Below, piece by piece: positions 17,412 to 25,733 of a stretch of DNA of 45,182 bases; position 1 is the stretch's first letter; the number at the start of each line of letters is the position of its first letter. This stretch comes from an uncultured Verrucomicrobiota bacterium. Its GTDB lineage: Bacteria; Verrucomicrobiota; Verrucomicrobiia; Chthoniobacterales; JACTMZ01. The translations under genes and the position numbers were made by a program. Location: assembly GCA_903953565.1 (NCBI GenBank), contig CAJBKE010000058.1:1-45182 (forward strand). Direction: 5' to 3'. A model generated the notes under the pieces. It was given only the letters and a program-made list of their open reading frames with translations. It searched no databases and was not told the origin of the DNA.

Positions 17412-18241
17412 ACCGGCACCTCCACAAGCGGGAGCCCTCCGATCAAAGCAGCCTCCTCCTCGAAGGTGGGAAACATCAACTTACCATCCTGGTTCCGGGC
17501 TTCGCGGAAGGCTCTCTGCACATAGCCTTCTTGGGCCGTCAATTCCCTCAGCGGCGGATGCAGCAGATCGCTTTTCACAAAAAAGGCATTATTACCAGCG
17601 CTGTTAGATCCCACGAAAGAATAACCCTTGGTTTTTCCCAAGCCGACCAAAGCAGCAAGCGAAGCGCCATAGTAGCTCCACGAGTAGTGGGCTTTTTGAC
17701 GCACAAAGCCCGGATCGTAAGGCACGGTCACGGATCTCGTCGGACCGAAAAGCGCGTTGTATTCCACGACAACGATGTCCGGTGTGATGACATCAATAGC
17801 CTTCCACACCCAGTAGTCCATGCCGTCAATATCCACACTCAACAGACCAACATCACCGGAAATACCGTTTCCGCTAATGAGACGATTGATGTTTTCTGCA
17901 TCGACGAAAGCACTAACTGCTTTCAACCGGTGTTTCCAGTAGATCGCATCTGATTTGATTGCATCAACATGCTGCTGGCTTCCATCGATGACCAAACCGG
18001 ACCAATTATGTCCCTCGACTAACCACCGCGTATTTGCTTCGAGGTAGTTTTCGACACCGAACTCGACAAATACGTTACTGGATACACTGAGGTGCCGTAA
18101 AAGATACTGTATAATACCATCTTCGCCCCATTGCGAGTACACTTGAAATTCATTGAGATGTAACAGTGGTCTATTCAGCGTTGCTAATTGTTGCTCGAGA
18201 AGTTTTCCGAGCAGACGTAGTTGTTTGTCATTTGTTTGCAT
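17408..18241 (-). CDS. Methyltransferase-like protein of unknown function
   Basis: About 277 residues from ATG 18241; another ATG at 18259 is possible and neither has a clear ribosome site. After EFQVYSQWGEDGIIQYLL the segment VFVEFGVENYLEANTRWL resembles motif I of class I SAM-dependent methyltransferases. GLVIDGSQQ follows with the acidic end of strand 2, then LLSVDIDGMDYWVWKAI and PDIVVVEYNALFG, in the same order as FkbM-like enzymes. I cannot assign it to a characterised family. If active it may O-methylate a sugar of the glycan. It overlaps the unknown gene upstream by 14 bases and the SDR downstream by 4. Confidence 0.6.
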   Translation of the reverse strand: MQTNDKQLRLLGKLLEQQLATLNRPLLHLNEFQVYSQWGEDGIIQYLLRHLSVSSNVFVEFGVENYLEANTRWLVEGHNWSGLVIDGSQQHVDAIKSDAIYWKHRLKAVSAFVDAENINRLISGNGISGDVGLLSVDIDGMDYWVWKAIDVITPDIVVVEYNALFGPTRSVTVPYDPGFVRQKAHYSWSYYGASLAALVGLGKTKGYSFVGSNSAGNNAFFVKSDLLHPPLRELTAQEGYVQRAFREARNQDGKLMFPTFEEEAALIGGLPLVEVPV

Positions 18242-19253
18242 GGCGTTTATTCGCAGCATCCAGTAGGGTCTTACAAAATTGGAAAGAACGAGTAATCAAC
18301 GAAGGGGCACCGTCTTTGCGTCCGCTGTTTCTTGTGTCACGCTCTTCCTCACACATGAGTAGCGACGCGACTTCATTGTGACTAAGCATGTTCTCATATC
18401 CTAATTGGCTACGGGCCCAATTCACACACTGGTCGGCAATGTGTGGCTCCCTGAAAAGGAAACCATATTCGCGTCCGACGTGATTACCATTTTCCACACT
18501 GAGCCACCACTCTAGGATATGCGGATGTTCAATGTAATATGGATCATGCTCGAATTCTTCCCTTTTGAAAAAGGGACGAGGACCATAAATCGATGGCGCG
18601 GCCCCGCACAGAGCAGCATATGCGATATGACTGCCTATCCAATTTGAAGTGACATGAGTGAATCGCGATAGCAACTGTTTCATTCGTCTAAGCCCATTTT
18701 CATCATGCGCTTCGGCTCCTATTATGTAGGGAATTTGTCTTTTCCTCAGATCTGATATCCATCTTCCCGAGGAAAGACATGACGGATGTATACAAGCTGC
18801 AACAACATCAAAGTCCCCTATCACAGAATCTAAGCACTGGAAATAGTCTGACTCAGCATATTCAAATGTTACGTAATCTAAAGAGTGAAAAGGCATTATA
18901 AGAAGGCTGTTAGGAAACTTGCTCACTTTTATATCCTCACAATAGAGAATAGGTGCACCTATAGCCTTGGCGCTTGTGGCTCCTAGTTTGAACATGGCAA
19001 GCTGTTCGGATTCCCTATGCACAAGCAAGGGCCAACTTGCTGGCGCTTTATGCCATCGGTAAAGCTCAAGAAATTCTGGAGAATTATATTGCCATCCGTG
19101 ATACCAAAAGCCGCGCAACATCTCCGGCTGAAATCCATCGATAGCATCGCTAATCACGCGCGATGCGCCGTAAAAGTCACATTCAGACCGGATCTCAATC
19201 CGGTTTGGGACGTCTATGTTAGCGAATAGGAGTTCGGGACTTATTCGCTTCAT
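18228..19253 (-). CDS. Uncharacterised protein in the pseudaminate cassette, possibly a glycosyltransferase
   Basis: About 341 residues from ATG 19253, 10 bases after the stop of the HisF-like gene; an in-frame GTG at 19283 would overlap it. I do not recognise a family. Visible: no signal peptide or membrane helix; FWYHGWQYNSPEF; FDVVAACIHPSCLSSGRW; then TSNWIGSHIAYAALCGAAPSIYGPRPFF, where a His followed by ALCG and a small-residue turn resembles the donor site of some GT-B transferases. The gene is clearly AT-richer than its neighbours (18841-18900 has 18 G/C in 60), which suggests transfer. Given its place next to CMP-sugar synthesis, a nonulosonate transferase is one guess, without direct proof. 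Confidence 0.6.
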   Translation of the reverse strand: MKRISPELLFANIDVPNRIEIRSECDFYGASRVISDAIDGFQPEMLRGFWYHGWQYNSPEFLELYRWHKAPASWPLLVHRESEQLAMFKLGATSAKAIGAPILYCEDIKVSKFPNSLLIMPFHSLDYVTFEYAESDYFQCLDSVIGDFDVVAACIHPSCLSSGRWISDLRKRQIPYIIGAEAHDENGLRRMKQLLSRFTHVTSNWIGSHIAYAALCGAAPSIYGPRPFFKREEFEHDPYYIEHPHILEWWLSVENGNHVGREYGFLFREPHIADQCVNWARSQLGYENMLSHNEVASLLMCEEERDTRNSGRKDGAPSLITRSFQFCKTLLDAANKRHANK

Positions 19254-19263
19254 TTGAGACTTA

Positions 19264-20058
19264 TTAGGATTCAGTAATAACACTGCGGTTGGTGTTTTTC
19301 TCAGTTCTTACGGCGACCCCATTTTTTGCAAGAAAGCGCTTAGCTTCCAATGGAGTTTTTGGTGTGAAGTGAAAAATGCTCGCCGCAGCGACCGCGCTGG
19401 CACCGCCATGTGCTACCGCAGATAGCATATGCTGATATTCACCTGCTCCGCCAGAGGCGATGACAGGCATTCGCACGGACTCTGAAACCCGCTTGATGAG
19501 ATCGAGATCGTAACCGCTCATTGTTCCGTCGCGATCGACGCTCGTCAGCAGGATTTCCCCCGCGCCGCGATCTTCGAGTTCACGCGCCCACTCGGTAGGT
19601 TCTCGTCCAGTGGCCGTGGTTCCGCTACGACCGTAGCACTCATATCGTCCATCGGGCGAACGGCGGACATCGATACTTGCCACAATACATTGCGCACCAA
19701 AGCGATTCGCTGCCTCCGTTACGAGTGAGGGTTTTTCGTAGGCAGCGGTGTTGATACTTACTTTATCGGCACCCGCGTGGAGCAAGCGTGTGATGTGCTC
19801 GACTGTGCGGATACCACCACCGATCGTCAGAGGCACAAAACACTCTGCGCTTAAATCAGCGACAGACTCGTAGTCAGGCTCACGCTCCTCGCTTGTGGCG
19901 GTGATCTCGACAAGGATGAGCTCGTCTACGTCGCGGGTGTTATAGACCTTGATGGCGGGCAGGATCGTGCCGACACGTCGCCAACTGTCGAAACCCACCC
20001 CTTTGACCAGACCGAAGTCTTTCCAAAGCAGCGTCGGGATGACTCTGACTTTCAACAT
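19264..20058 (-). CDS. HisF-like cyclase-type subunit of a sugar amidotransferase system (HisF2/WbuZ-like)
   Basis: 264 residues, a (beta/alpha)8 barrel like HisF. Phosphate-site motifs are present: PLTIGGGIRT, DKVSINTAA, VASIDVRR (second catalytic Asp), ILLTSVDRDGT, PVIASGGAG. The first catalytic Asp of true HisF (Asp11 in LDVKDG) is replaced: this protein reads IPTLLWKDFGLVKG, with Leu at that position. That fits the paralogues that channel ammonia to WbpG-type enzymes in O-antigen loci and argues against histidine synthesis. It overlaps the HisH-like gene, which is followed by the WbpG-like gene. Confidence 0.88.
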   Translation of the reverse strand: MLKVRVIPTLLWKDFGLVKGVGFDSWRRVGTILPAIKVYNTRDVDELILVEITATSEEREPDYESVADLSAECFVPLTIGGGIRTVEHITRLLHAGADKVSINTAAYEKPSLVTEAANRFGAQCIVASIDVRRSPDGRYECYGRSGTTATGREPTEWARELEDRGAGEILLTSVDRDGTMSGYDLDLIKRVSESVRMPVIASGGAGEYQHMLSAVAHGGASAVAAASIFHFTPKTPLEAKRFLAKNGVAVRTEKNTNRSVITES

Positions 20059-20675
20059 CCCGGACGTGCGAGGAAGTTCTTGAGAAGCTGCATGCCCGGG
20101 CGTGAGCTTTTTTCAGGGTGGAACTGAGTTCCGAAAACGTTCCCGGATCCGACGACCGAGGCAAACTCACCGCAGTATGGTGTCGCTGCAAGTATGTCCG
20201 AAGCAAGCGAGGCACGAAATTGGTAGCTGTGGACAAAGTAAAAGTCGGTTCCGTCACCGATGCCGGCAAGAAGCGGACTGGAGGCTTGCCGGTGGCGCAC
20301 TTCATTCCATCCGACATGGGGAACGCGCTCGCCTTGGCCGGCCACCAAACGAACCACCTCGCCGGGAATCAAGCCCAAGCCGGCGGTCTCCGCAACTTCG
20401 TGTCCTTTGTCGGCGAGAAGTTGCATGCCAAGGCAGATTCCCAAAAGACGGACCTCGGGATTGCTCAGTGCCTCGGAGAGTTCACCGGGCCATCGCGCGG
20501 CTTCCAGTCTGGCCATGGCATCAGGAAAAGCGCCGACCCCCGGCAGCACGATCCGCTCGGCGCCGACGAGTGAAGTCGGATTTTCAGCGATTTCCACGGT
20601 TGCCCCGCACTCTTCGAGCGCACGAGCGACCGATCCGAGGTTACCCATGCCGTAGTTAATCAGCACGACCTTCAT
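20052..20675 (-). CDS. HisH-like glutamine amidotransferase of a sugar amidotransferase system
   Basis: 207 residues, class I glutaminase. Catalytic Cys in LGICLGMQLLA, His and Glu in TQFHPEKSS, all intact; INYGMGNLGSV at the N-terminus and VLPGVGAFPDAM form the oxyanion side. Known role of such HisH2 proteins: release ammonia from glutamine for the WbpG/PseA-type enzyme, with the HisF-like partner as conduit. ATGA overlap with the WbpG-like gene upstream and a 7-base overlap with hisF2 downstream suggest coupled translation of the three subunits. Confidence 0.9.
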   Translation of the reverse strand: MKVVLINYGMGNLGSVARALEECGATVEIAENPTSLVGAERIVLPGVGAFPDAMARLEAARWPGELSEALSNPEVRLLGICLGMQLLADKGHEVAETAGLGLIPGEVVRLVAGQGERVPHVGWNEVRHRQASSPLLAGIGDGTDFYFVHSYQFRASLASDILAATPYCGEFASVVGSGNVFGTQFHPEKSSRPGMQLLKNFLARPGC

Positions 20676-21823
20676 GTATTGTCGTCGTTGACTTTGCTGA
20701 GACTCCCGTGACGGTCTTTCAAGAGATTGCCATTGGCATCGCGACGGAAAATCTTTTTGTTCGTAAAGCGGTCACAGATCTTCACAAACTGGTCAACCGT
20801 CATATCCAAAGGCTCCAATATGTCCTCCAGGGACTTGCCCAGATAAGTCCAAGGGAATCTTCCATCGTGACGTCTGACCATATCCAGGGCGTCCTCGCGG
20901 GTAATTCGCCCGCGGCGGAGATGGAGGCACGCGATATCCGTCGCACGACCGAAGCCAAACTTGAGAAACTTGAAGTAGTCGTGGATGCCAGTTTGATGGT
21001 TGTCCAAGTTCTCGTAGTTGACAACTGATCCCTCGACCGTGGTGCTCAAGGTCTCGAATCCGGTCGCCTGGGCGATAAGGGCATTGCTGTAGCCGTCCCA
21101 GGGAATGTAATGGCCCAGAAACAAGCCAGTCACTCCGACCCTCTGAAGTTCATCATCGGTTGGGTAGGTGTAGGGAATGAGGTCTCTCTCTTTAAGGTCT
21201 TCTATTCCGACCAGATCGCTCACGCGCATGCCGAGCAGACCACCAAATTCCTCCAGCCAAGCTCTATTCAGGATATTGTTGGCGGAAGCTGCAGCCGGTC
21301 CGCCGTATTCGTTTTGTGAATTCTCACCCCAAACGAGCAGAGGAATACCGAATTGCACTGCCGCCCTGACCGGTATGGTAAAAATGCCCACATGCTCGGG
21401 CCAGGAAATGTCCCCGACCTGCTCCAAACCAATTTTGTTGAGCTTCCTACGAACGACGGGGTTGGGTGAAAACTCGACGTAATCGACACCGAGGTTCTTG
21501 ATGTTTTGAATGTTTCTCCTGCCGATATCGGACAAGTCACAGGTCGTTGCCGTCACGCACAGCGGGTTGAGGCCGAGTTGGAGGACGCGAACAACTTGAT
21601 AGGTGCTGTCTTTTCCTCCGCTGACGGGAACAATACAGTCCCAGTTTCCGCCATTGCGGCCCTTGTATTTTTCCAGGATTTCATGCAGTTCGATCCTGCG
21701 TTGATTCCAGGCGATCTCCTTGCGATTTTCATACGAGCGGCAGGCGCTGCAGACACCTTGGTCGTCGAATTTGAGGTCCGGCTTGGTGGCCGGCATGACA
21801 CAACGTGAGCAATATTTTAGCAT
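20672..21823 (-). CDS. N-acetyl sugar amidotransferase, WbpG/PseA-like
   Basis: 383 residues. A four-Cys zinc-like site (YCSRCVMPATKP and VCSACRSYENR) precedes a PP-loop ATPase motif VPVSGGKDSTYQV at about residue 66. VWGENSQNEYGG is also typical of the family. PP-loop enzymes activate the N-acetyl carbonyl with ATP so ammonia can replace oxygen, giving an acetamidino group. WbpG acts on a mannuronic derivative in Pseudomonas aeruginosa; PseA acts in making acetamidino pseudaminic acid in Campylobacter. Next to pse genes here the second substrate is more likely; that is inference. Confidence 0.9.
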   Translation of the reverse strand: MLKYCSRCVMPATKPDLKFDDQGVCSACRSYENRKEIAWNQRRIELHEILEKYKGRNGGNWDCIVPVSGGKDSTYQVVRVLQLGLNPLCVTATTCDLSDIGRRNIQNIKNLGVDYVEFSPNPVVRRKLNKIGLEQVGDISWPEHVGIFTIPVRAAVQFGIPLLVWGENSQNEYGGPAAASANNILNRAWLEEFGGLLGMRVSDLVGIEDLKERDLIPYTYPTDDELQRVGVTGLFLGHYIPWDGYSNALIAQATGFETLSTTVEGSVVNYENLDNHQTGIHDYFKFLKFGFGRATDIACLHLRRGRITREDALDMVRRHDGRFPWTYLGKSLEDILEPLDMTVDQFVKICDRFTNKKIFRRDANGNLLKDRHGSLSKVNDDNT

Positions 21824-21827
21824 GGCA

Positions 21828-22454
21828 TTAATCGGTTTTTTGCATAAGGAACCAAGTCAGGTCATCTTGGGGAAAATGGGAATCACCGTGGTAGGCAAAC
21901 CCATAATCAACCAATTGAAGCGACGGGTGCCTGGCCATCATCTCTCCCGCGAAATCACGTTTGAAAAGCCGGTCGGCATGACCGCGGTAGCTGATGGCCA
22001 CCGGGCTCGGGTTATAGTATTCCGCCAAGCATATGTAGCATGAACTGGCTTTGACCATCAGTTCGTAAACCTGATCCAGAACATCCGGGTTCAGATGGAT
22101 AAGGACTCCCTTGATCAGCACGAGGGAGCTCGTGGCCGTGGGTGTGAACTCTAAGATCGATGCATGGTGGACCTTGATAAATCCGTGGCGCTCGAGTTCG
22201 GTGGCAGCCTGGCGATTGATCTCTACACCGGAAAAGGACGCGTCCGGAAGAATTTGCTTCAGCGCGAGTAGATTAAGCCCCCGGTTCGCTCCCAGTTCAA
22301 GAACGCTACTGATGCCCCTGGTTCGCGCAAGAATTTTGGCAAAAAGGGCGATGTTCGAGGCAATCCAACGCGCTTCCGCATTTCGTTCGGTGTAATCGTT
22401 GCCGAATTCGCCGGCCCAAAACTCTTCCTGAGGTGTTTTGTAGGTGTTTTTCAT
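21828..22454 (-). CDS. Pseudaminic acid biosynthesis-associated methylase
   Basis: 208 residues. The opening TPQEEFWAGEFGNDYTERN is the hallmark of the methylase family found next to pse genes. SAM-binding motif I is SVLELGANRGLNLLAL, followed by FSGVEINRQAA and the post-motif SSLVLIKGVLIHLNPD. Likely methylates pseudaminate or a precursor, though the acceptor for this family is not established to my knowledge. It overlaps pseI by 4 bases and sits 4 bases before the WbpG-like gene. Confidence 0.85.
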   Translation of the reverse strand: MKNTYKTPQEEFWAGEFGNDYTERNAEARWIASNIALFAKILARTRGISSVLELGANRGLNLLALKQILPDASFSGVEINRQAATELERHGFIKVHHASILEFTPTATSSLVLIKGVLIHLNPDVLDQVYELMVKASSCYICLAEYYNPSPVAISYRGHADRLFKRDFAGEMMARHPSLQLVDYGFAYHGDSHFPQDDLTWFLMQKTD

Positions 22455-23506
22455 GGTTCAAAAAGATCACTTGAAAGCGGTGTTCCGCGACGGACATCCG
22501 ACTTTGCCTCGCGGCCCAATATGTTATGCAGGCGCTTGACCGGCAGTCCATATCCGGGCCGGATAGAGCGAACGTTCGCGCGAGTGAACTTTTCCCCCTT
22601 CTTTACATCCTCTACAACGAACAGCGAGCGCCTGAAGGCGCGACTAGCTTGTTCTTTTTCGCTCAACTCATAGCAGACTTTGCCGAGCGATTTCTCGGCA
22701 ACTCGAACCGCCTCAACCATTGACCGGAACTCATCCGGCTCCAAAGAAAAGGCTCCATCTGGTCCGCCATCGCTGCGGCGCATGGTCAGATGCTTCTCGA
22801 TGATGCACGCGCCGAGAGCAACTGCCGCTACCGGGACTGCGGTGCCGAGCGTGTGATCCGAAAGCCCAACCGGCAAATCGAAGGATTCTGCCATGTGCGG
22901 AATGGTGCGCAGGTTCATATCCTCGGGAAGTGAGGGATAAGCGCTGGTGCATTTGAGCAAGGCAAGCTGCGTGCAGCCGTTGGTTCGCAAAATCTGAACA
23001 GCCTCTTCGATTTCCTCGAAGGACGCCATGCCTGTCGACATGATCACCGGCTTGCCGGTGGCGGCCACTTTCTTGAGCAACTGCGTATCGACCAATTCAA
23101 AGGAGGCAATTTTGTGCGCAGGGACATTCATCCCTTCGAGGAAGTCCACTGCCGTGTCGTCGAAAGGAGTGGAGAAGCAGTGCAAACCCAAGCTTTCGGC
23201 CTCTTTCTTCAACTCCGGTTGCCACTCCCATGGAGTATACGCTTCGGCATACAAGTCGTGGAGATTCTTGCCCTCCCACAATGTTCCTTTGCCCACCATG
23301 AATTCAGGCCGGCGACAGTCGAGCGTCAAGGTATCGGCTGTATAGGTCTGTAGCTTGATTGCATCCGCTCCGGCGTCTTTGGCCGCCCGCACAACTTCCA
23401 AGGCTTTCTCGAATGACTGTCCGTGATTGGCCGACAACTCTGCAATGATGTAGCAGGGCTGACCTGCGCCGATGCGCCGGCTTGATATTTGTATTTCAGC
23501 AGCCAT
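22451..23506 (-). CDS. pseI: Pseudaminic acid synthase
   Basis: 351 residues, normal length. NeuB-family aldolase barrel: YIIAELSANHGQSFEKAL, DAIKLQTYTADTLTLD, FSTPFDD, KIASFELVD, VIMSTGMAS, LLKCTSAYPS, GLSDHTLG, EKHLTMRRSDGGPDGAFSLEP. A C-terminal antifreeze/SAF-like domain starts near residue 290 (RRSLFVVEDVKKGEKF). SDGGPDGAFS matches pseudaminate rather than sialate synthases. Condenses 6-deoxy-2,4-diNAc-altrose with phosphoenolpyruvate. Stop/start TAATG with the PseG-PseH gene upstream. Confidence 0.94.
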   Translation of the reverse strand: MAAEIQISSRRIGAGQPCYIIAELSANHGQSFEKALEVVRAAKDAGADAIKLQTYTADTLTLDCRRPEFMVGKGTLWEGKNLHDLYAEAYTPWEWQPELKKEAESLGLHCFSTPFDDTAVDFLEGMNVPAHKIASFELVDTQLLKKVAATGKPVIMSTGMASFEEIEEAVQILRTNGCTQLALLKCTSAYPSLPEDMNLRTIPHMAESFDLPVGLSDHTLGTAVPVAAVALGACIIEKHLTMRRSDGGPDGAFSLEPDEFRSMVEAVRVAEKSLGKVCYELSEKEQASRAFRRSLFVVEDVKKGEKFTRANVRSIRPGYGLPVKRLHNILGREAKSDVRRGTPLSSDLFEP

Positions 23507-25023
23507 TACGAGGTTCGATGCAGCAAATATTGCTCAGCCGGTTGGCTTTTGACGATGGTGTCAGCGCCTCGGAGGAATCCTGCGCCCTCAAAGACGCGAA
23601 CCGAAGCTTTGTTTGTCGGCTTGATCAAGGCGCGGACCAAATCAACTTCGGATGACGCAAACATTCGATCGCAAGCGGAACTGACGAGCTTTTTCCCACA
23701 GCCCCGACCTCTGGCATAGGGAGCGAGAGCGACGGAGATGATCGCCTCCGAATCATGCTGGTCGAAGCGCACAACACCGATCTTTCCGAACTCCGCATTT
23801 GTGGCGATCCAAAAGCTGCACTGGGGATCCTGAAGCTTAGCGTGGAACCAATCCTTGTGCCGTTTCAACGGAATAGGCTCGGCATCGAACGAGTTGGCTC
23901 TGGTTGCAGGGTCATTGGCCCATTCCCACAGCAACTCGCAATCAGCTTTGGTAACTGGATGCAATTCGAAATCCGCTCCCCCTTTTAAAAGCGAGGCCAC
24001 CCAGCGCGCTCCAAGTCCATCGACCATGTCTCGGCCTAGGGCCGCGAATCCAGTTCGTAGCGCGGCGTCACCAGCCAATCGATCGATGGCTGCACGGAAA
24101 GCGTCTGCGTCAAAATCAGCATGGCGTCCGAAACAAAGTCCGAATCCCTGCCTTTCCAACTCGCGCAGGTTCTCTTCCTGATTTTCGGCAAGAATGATGA
24201 ACAGCGACGGCAAGCCAGTGAAGGCAAGTTCCCAAGAAGTAGAACCACCCGCAGCAACAGCCATGTCAGCCCATCGCATAAGGACCAGCATGTCGGACGC
24301 GTTGACTATCAACTCCACGCGGGTCCCCCCCATGGTTGCGGCCTCAGCCGCTCGGCGCAAGCTCGACAGATGGGGGTTACTTCCACCGACCGCAACTCTC
24401 ACCTCAAGGCCCGAACCCGCAAGAGCATCGATGACTCTCTTGGTCACATTGTCCGCATCCGCGCCGCCTAAGGTCACTAGCAGCTTTTTCGCTTGTTTCG
24501 GAATAGCGCGCACCCAGCCGCAATGATCCACGAACTCCCGGCGCAATAGTGCAAACCTCGGACCAAGCACCAACTCCGTGCTCTCATCGCGCCGGGCATA
24601 AAGCTCCTCGCGAGCGGAGATGTTTTGGTTGAGGACGATATCCGCGTGGTAAGCGCCGGCGTGGCCATAATCGTCCAACACCAAGAGCCGGCAGCCGGAT
24701 TCCTTCAGGCGCAGTTGGAAGTCAGCACCGAATTGATATCCATCGAGTGCGACTGCCACTGATCGGTCGCCCTTGGCATTTCGTGAAATACATTCCGTTG
24801 TGGCCTCGAGGTCATCCACGCCGCCCGGGACGGCGCCGAACCTTTCAACCTGAAAGTCTTCTTCTCGGATTCTTTGCTCGAGTTGTGGAGTGATGTCCGA
24901 GCACAGGAATGCAACATCGCCCCCGCCCTCCCGCCAAGCCTGCGCCAAAGCGATCATGCGCATCACGTGACCGGTTCCCATGACAACACCGGCATCTGCG
25001 CGTATGAGCAGAGGTTTTTGCAT
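23506..25023 (-). CDS. PseG-PseH fusion: UDP-sugar hydrolase plus N-acetyltransferase
   Basis: About 505 residues from ATG 25023; a GTG at 25032 is the alternative. Residues about 1-335 are PseG: ADAGVVMGTGHVMRMIALA, CRLLVLDDYGHA, LVTLGGADADNVT, AVAAGGSTSWELAFTGLPSL, a GT-B-like hydrolase that removes UDP from the altrose intermediate. Residues about 345-500 are a GNAT acetyltransferase with the acetyl-CoA loop APYARGRGCGKKLV and IKPTNKASVRVFEGAGF, matching PseH, which N-acetylates C4. In Campylobacter and Helicobacter these are two genes. The fusion supplies two consecutive steps (acetylation then UDP removal), completing the pathway with pseB, pseC, pseF and pseI. Confidence 0.9.
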   Translation of the reverse strand: MQKPLLIRADAGVVMGTGHVMRMIALAQAWREGGGDVAFLCSDITPQLEQRIREEDFQVERFGAVPGGVDDLEATTECISRNAKGDRSVAVALDGYQFGADFQLRLKESGCRLLVLDDYGHAGAYHADIVLNQNISAREELYARRDESTELVLGPRFALLRREFVDHCGWVRAIPKQAKKLLVTLGGADADNVTKRVIDALAGSGLEVRVAVGGSNPHLSSLRRAAEAATMGGTRVELIVNASDMLVLMRWADMAVAAGGSTSWELAFTGLPSLFIILAENQEENLRELERQGFGLCFGRHADFDADAFRAAIDRLAGDAALRTGFAALGRDMVDGLGARWVASLLKGGADFELHPVTKADCELLWEWANDPATRANSFDAEPIPLKRHKDWFHAKLQDPQCSFWIATNAEFGKIGVVRFDQHDSEAIISVALAPYARGRGCGKKLVSSACDRMFASSEVDLVRALIKPTNKASVRVFEGAGFLRGADTIVKSQPAEQYLLHRTS

Positions 25024-25043
25024 GCAAAGCACGCAGAAAAGGA

Positions 25044-25733
25044 TTAGCTGCGAACAGCGAACATCTTTTCCGCACGATTCCAGTCTTCGGGAGTGTCGAT
25101 GTCCTGCACCAAGTGCCTGGGCAGAACCACCGGATATGACTGAGCGCTGAAGAAGCCCTTCTCGCCCAGAAATGCATCACGCCGCCCCCAATAGAACTGT
25201 CCTGCGTCATGCCACGCTTCGGGCAAATCCTGCGATCTTTTCAATTCGTTCTCCGGCCAGAACATTTCCACGCGCCCGCTCTCAGTGATTTGCAGCGCGC
25301 GGAAAATAGGAAAAGCGTAGCTTGTTACACTAAAGGAAAATTCGGCCTCGGGCTTCTCACGCAGGAGGTCCAAGCCCTTGCGTAGATAATCCGGCTGCAG
25401 GAAAGGTGCCGTCGCATAAACACAACAGCAGTAATCCAAAGCACCCCTGTGCTCCTCCCACCACCGGATGGCATGCACGATCACCGGCATGGTGGCGGTG
25501 TGGTCATCGCAAAGCTCGGCAGGACGCACGAAGGGAACCTCCGCTCCAAGCGACTTCGCCACCGCCGCTATCTCCTCGTCGTCGGTCGATACCACCACCG
25601 CATCGAAGATACCTGACGCGAAGACCGCTTCAATCGGCCAGGCAATCATCGGTTTGCCACAAAAAGGTCGCACATTTTTGCACGGTATTCTTTTGCTACC
25701 GCCTCGCGCTGGAATGATGGCGATGGCGCTCAT
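25044..25733 (-). CDS. pseF: Pseudaminate cytidylyltransferase
   Basis: 229 residues. CMP-sugar synthetase signature AIIPARGGSKRIPCKNVRPFCGKPMIAWPI at the N-terminus, VVVSTDDEEIA, CVYATAPFLQ, and PRHLVQDIDTPEDWNRAE, whose paired acids bind the metal. Activates pseudaminic acid with CTP for transfer to the glycan. FYWG at about residue 185 fits PseF. ATGA overlap with pseC upstream; 20 bases to the PseG-PseH start. Confidence 0.94.
   Translation of the reverse strand: MSAIAIIPARGGSKRIPCKNVRPFCGKPMIAWPIEAVFASGIFDAVVVSTDDEEIAAVAKSLGAEVPFVRPAELCDDHTATMPVIVHAIRWWEEHRGALDYCCCVYATAPFLQPDYLRKGLDLLREKPEAEFSFSVTSYAFPIFRALQITESGRVEMFWPENELKRSQDLPEAWHDAGQFYWGRRDAFLGEKGFFSAQSYPVVLPRHLVQDIDTPEDWNRAEKMFAVRS

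Noticed and set aside
19264-20675. hisF/hisH as histidine biosynthesis genes
   Set aside because: Loss of the first catalytic Asp in the HisF-like protein, no other his gene nearby, and direct linkage to a WbpG/PseA-type enzyme.
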